Source: Lysobacter spongiicola DSM 21749
Lineage (GTDB): Bacteria > Pseudomonadota > Gammaproteobacteria > Xanthomonadales > Xanthomonadaceae
NCBI RefSeq assembly: GCF_900167055.1
Contig: NZ_FUXP01000005.1
Coordinates: 119,003-183,002 of the forward strand
DNA: 64,000 nt
Reading direction: 5' to 3'
Shown here: positions 61,287-64,000 of the stretch, piece after piece
Layout: each line of letters opens with the position of its first letter
Position numbering within the stretch: position 1 is the stretch's first letter
Notes under the pieces: generated by a model
Told to the model about the DNA's origin: nothing
The model's input: only the letters and a program-made list of their open reading frames with translations
Database searches by the model: none
Position numbers and translations under genes: made by a program

Positions 61287-62480
61287 ATGTCGTTAGGAGG
61301 CTGGCAGGACATCGCCGCGGTCGCCTGGCCCCTGTTGGTGGCCCTCTTGCTGGGCTGGGTGGTGCGGCGTGCGCTGCTCGCCGTCGCCCGGCGCGCACGC
61401 GCAAGCGCGGCCACCCATATGCGCGCCCGCATTGCCGAGGTGGTGGCGGTGCCGGCATCGGTAGCCCTGCCGCTGTTGTTCCTGAGCGTCGCGGTGACCC
61501 TGACCCCGCTGCCCGGGGAATGGGTGGCGCGGATCCAGCACTGGCTCGGCGTGGGCGGGCTGCTGTGCATCACCTGGCTGCTGATACGGGCGGCCGGGGC
61601 GGTGGAGCGCCGGATCCTGCGCGAGAACCCGGTCGACATGGAGGACAACCTTGCCGCCCGGCGGGTGCAGACCCAGACCCGGGTGGTGTCGCGCGTGGTC
61701 CAGACCGCGATCCTGGTGATCGGCGTCGCCATCGCGCTGATGACCTTCCCCGCCATCCGGGAGATCGGTGCCGCCATGCTGGCCTCGGCCGGCATCATCG
61801 GCCTGGTCGCGGGCATCGCCGCGCGGCCGGTATTCGGCAACCTCATTGCCGGCCTGCAGATCGCGATCGCCCAGCCGATCCGCATGGACGACGTGGTCAT
61901 CGTCGAGGGCGAGTGGGGCCGCATCGAGCAGATCACCAGCACCTACGTGGTGGTGCGCATCTGGGACGAGCGCCGGCTGGTGGTGCCGCTGCAGTGGTTC
62001 ATCGAGAACCCGTTCCAGAACTGGACACGCACCAGCGCCGAACTGCTCGGCACCGCATTCCTCTGGCTGGACTACCGCACGCCGATGGCGCGCGTGCGCG
62101 AGGAGCTCGAGCGCATCTGTCGCGACGACGAACGCTGGGATGGCCGGGTCTGCGTGGCCCAGGTCACCGAGACCGCCGAGACCACCATCCAGGTGCGGTT
62201 GCTGGTCAGCGCCCGCAACTCCGGCGAGCTGTTCGACCTGCGCTGCGTGGTGCGGGAGAAAATGATCGCCTACCTCGCCGCTCAATACCCCGAGTCGCTG
62301 CCGCGTTTCCGGGCGGACCTGACCCGCGCGGGCGCCGGCGACGATGCTGCCGGGACACCGCAGACCGGGAGCCGCGGGAGCCGCGATGCCGCCCGTGTCA
62401 GCTCCCCCGGCGCCGAAGACGTGAGTGCCGCCGATCGGGCGGCGGCACTGGCCGAACAGGAGCAGGCGCGGCGGGACTGA
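61287..62480 (+). CDS. MscS-family mechanosensitive channel
   Basis: 397-aa inner-membrane channel with four N-terminal helices (about 8-30, 50-72, 82-102, 140-160) and the pore segment ASAGIIGLVAGIAARPVFGN. The beta-domain has MDDVVIVEGEWGRIEQITSTYVVV and LVVPLQWFIENPFQNW. The final 60 residues are a Gly/Ser/Asp-rich tail. It is unrelated in detail to the MscS protein at 33.9 kb; two different MscS proteins are thus encoded in this window. Confidence 0.9.
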   Translation: MSLGGWQDIAAVAWPLLVALLLGWVVRRALLAVARRARASAATHMRARIAEVVAVPASVALPLLFLSVAVTLTPLPGEWVARIQHWLGVGGLLCITWLLIRAAGAVERRILRENPVDMEDNLAARRVQTQTRVVSRVVQTAILVIGVAIALMTFPAIREIGAAMLASAGIIGLVAGIAARPVFGNLIAGLQIAIAQPIRMDDVVIVEGEWGRIEQITSTYVVVRIWDERRLVVPLQWFIENPFQNWTRTSAELLGTAFLWLDYRTPMARVREELERICRDDERWDGRVCVAQVTETAETTIQVRLLVSARNSGELFDLRCVVREKMIAYLAAQYPESLPRFRADLTRAGAGDDAAGTPQTGSRGSRDAARVSSPGAEDVSAADRAAALAEQEQARRD

Positions 62481-62508
62481 GGCGCCGCCGGGCCCGCTCG
62501 CCGTGGTG

Positions 62509-62793
62509 TCAGGTCTTGCGTGGCGAGTTGGCCACCTGCTCGTTGCTGACCTGGTCGCGATCGGCGTCATGGTCGATCGAATCGTCGAAACCACCGCGCA
62601 CGCCCTTGCCGCGCTTGTCCCGCAGGTGGTCCTCCACCTCCGCGCCTGGATCCTTGAGCCCCACGTTGTCGATGGCGTCCTCGTCGCGGGTGTCGTCCGC
62701 CGGTTGGCGCAGGCCCTGGTGCTTGCCGCTGGCTTCGTTGCCGCCGCCGGCGTTGCCGGTGGGGGTGCCCTGTCGATTCTGCTGGCTGGTCAT
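62509..62793 (-). CDS. Hydrophilic hypothetical protein
   Basis: 94-aa protein almost without hydrophobic residues, rich in Asp, Gly, Gln, Asn and Lys, with DDTRDEDAIDNVGLKDPGAE and HLRDKRGKGVRGGFDDSIDH as its most ordered parts. Predicted disordered; the composition resembles desiccation- or stress-related hydrophilins, without sequence evidence for that role. It lies between the MscS gene and the sigma factor gene. Confidence 0.55.
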   Translation of the reverse strand: MTSQQNRQGTPTGNAGGGNEASGKHQGLRQPADDTRDEDAIDNVGLKDPGAEVEDHLRDKRGKGVRGGFDDSIDHDADRDQVSNEQVANSPRKT

Positions 62794-62840
62794 GCCGGTC
62801 TCCTTGCTTGGAACACGGCGACAGCCTCACATGGCCGGCG

Positions 62841-64000
62841 TTAGCGCTCCGCGATCACTTTCGATGCGCGCGCCAGCAGGAGCTCGCGCTCACGCTGGTT
62901 GCGGGTCAGCCCGGCGGCGCGCTCGAACTCTTCCCGGGCCTCGTCGAGCCGGCCGAGCTTCTCCAGCAGGTCGGCGCGCACCGCGGGGAGCAGGTGGTAA
63001 CGACGCAGGGCCGGCTCGTCCACCAGCCCGTCCACCAGCGAAAGGCCTGCCATGGGGCCTTCGGCCATCCCCAGTGCCACCGCCCGGTTGAGCTCCACCA
63101 CCGGCGACCCGGTCACTTCGGCAAGCACGCCATAGAGCGCGGCGATGCGGCGCCAGTCCGTCTCGTCGGCGCTGGGCGCGCGGGCGTGGCAGGCGGCGAT
63201 GGCGGCTTGCAGCGCGTACACCCCTCGCCCGCCGCCCAGTGCCTCCGCCCGGGCCAGCGATGCCAGTCCGCGCGTGATCAACAGCCGGTCCCAGGTGCCA
63301 CGGTCCTGCTCCATCAGCAGCACCGGTTCACCCGCCGGCCCTACCCGTGCCCGGGTCCGCGATGCCTGCAGTTCCATCAGCGCCACCAGCCCGTGCACCT
63401 CCGGCTCGCCGGGCACCAGCCCGGCCAGCACCCGTCCCAGCCGCAAGGCTTCCTCGCATAGCGCGGGGCGCATCAGGTCCTCGCCGGCGGTCGCGGCATA
63501 GCCTTCGTTGAAGATCAGGTAGACCACGCCCAGCACCGAAGACAGGCGCTCGGGCAGTTCGGCCTTGCGCGGCACCTCGAACGGCACCTCCTTCTCCGCC
63601 AGCGTGCGCTTGGCCCGGACGATGCGCTGCGCCACGGTGGGCTCGGGCAACAGGAACGCGCGGGCGATTTCGTCGGTGGCAAGGCCGCCCAGCAGGCGCA
63701 GCGTCAAGGCCACCTGGGCTTCGGTCGACAGCACCGGATGGCAGGCGGTGAAGACCAGTCGCAGCAGGTCGTCGCCGATGTCGTCGCCCAGCCGCTGGTC
63801 GCTGTCGGGGCGGTCGACCTCCTGCCGTTCGAGCTCATGCAGCAGTTCCTCGTGCTTGCGCTGCATCAACTGGTGGCGACGCAGCCGGTCGATGGCGCGA
63901 CGCTTGGCGGTGGCCATGAGCCAGGCTCCCGGGTTGTCCGGGGTGCCATCAGCACGCCACCGCTCGAGCGCGGCCACCAGCGCATCCTGGGCGAGCTCCT
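62841..64000 (-). CDS. ECF42-like RNA polymerase sigma factor with C-terminal DUF6596/TPR-like region, 5' truncated
   Basis: Running off the right edge; the reading frame continues upstream of the first GTG at 63977 with EELAQDALVAALERW, typical of region 2. Visible are WLMATAKRRAIDRLRRHQ, region 4 with ALTLRLLGGLATDEIARAFL then LPEPTVAQRIVRAKRTLA, and a long C-terminal region (about 150-378) with VYLIFNEGYAATAGEDLMRP and GSPVVELNRAVALGMAEG. This layout is that of the ECF42 group, usually encoded next to a DGPF/YCII-domain protein; such a gene would lie right of the window. Confidence 0.88.
   Translation of the reverse strand, partial: ELAQDALVAALERWRADGTPDNPGAWLMATAKRRAIDRLRRHQLMQRKHEELLHELERQEVDRPDSDQRLGDDIGDDLLRLVFTACHPVLSTEAQVALTLRLLGGLATDEIARAFLLPEPTVAQRIVRAKRTLAEKEVPFEVPRKAELPERLSSVLGVVYLIFNEGYAATAGEDLMRPALCEEALRLGRVLAGLVPGEPEVHGLVALMELQASRTRARVGPAGEPVLLMEQDRGTWDRLLITRGLASLARAEALGGGRGVYALQAAIAACHARAPSADETDWRRIAALYGVLAEVTGSPVVELNRAVALGMAEGPMAGLSLVDGLVDEPALRRYHLLPAVRADLLEKLGRLDEAREEFERAAGLTRNQRERELLLARASKVIAER

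Overview
The window is a GC-rich (roughly two-thirds G+C by eye) gammaproteobacterial chromosome segment. Protein character and gene order point to the Xanthomonadaceae, Lysobacter/Luteimonas/Stenotrophomonas group. Pointers are lineage-restricted small proteins (DUF3247, DUF3297, DUF1415), a YajQ protein, the E2-MscS-E3 pyruvate dehydrogenase order, and many copies of a palindromic repeat whose arms begin GTAGGAGC. The family assignment is by recall, not by search. No rRNA, tRNA, insertion sequence, prophage or CRISPR array was recognised. It reads as core chromosome, with one sigma-54 controlled export operon standing out.

Layout. 1-3.3 kb: end of a cbb3 oxidase maturation cluster (ccoI, ccoS, a TauE/SafE-like membrane protein) and an Fnr-type oxygen sensor. 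3.3-8.7 kb: queD, a phasin, and a two-gene RND efflux system. 8.7-15 kb: bioD, a free methionine-R-sulfoxide reductase with a TfoX-C partner, a cobalamin riboswitch with btuB, and glmS. 15-22.4 kb: a six-gene operon (HlyD-like adaptor, ABC ATPase, two MacB-like permeases, NtrC-type regulator, histidine kinase) behind a -24/-12 promoter with two upstream palindromes. This is the likeliest self-contained regulatory and export system in the window. 22.6-31.8 kb: glmU, a GtrA-like protein and the complete atpIBEFHAGDC operon, carrying a GC hairpin between atpE and atpF and a palindromic repeat between atpG and atpD.

31.9-37.8 kb: E3 (lipoyl-dihydrolipoamide dehydrogenase), an MscS channel and E2 of pyruvate dehydrogenase, then an OmpW-like porin. 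37.7-43.1 kb: DMT transporter, YajQ, DUF1415, a pseudouridine synthase coupled to an rRNA methyltransferase, endonuclease VIII. 43.1-47.2 kb: the ybbP-ybbA-tesA locus. 47.2-50.8 kb: an ECF sigma factor with a membrane partner, an M23 endopeptidase and an L,D-transpeptidase. 50.8-52.7 kb: two-gene end joining (Ku plus a stand-alone LigD-type polymerase domain). 52.8-57.5 kb: DUF3247, cold-shock protein, DUF3297, an unusual zinc-finger SDR protein, manganese catalase and a ZIP transporter. 57.6-64 kb: ABC-2 exporter, a degenerate HD-GYP protein, an MscS channel, and the truncated start of an ECF42-like sigma factor.

Promoter-level reading suggests several genes may be transcribed leaderless, because -10-like hexamers sit 6-8 nt before the start codon. 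Two families of GTAG palindromic repeats occupy most of the larger intergenic gaps, including two gaps inside operons. All coordinates and motifs were read by eye; family names rest on recognised motifs.
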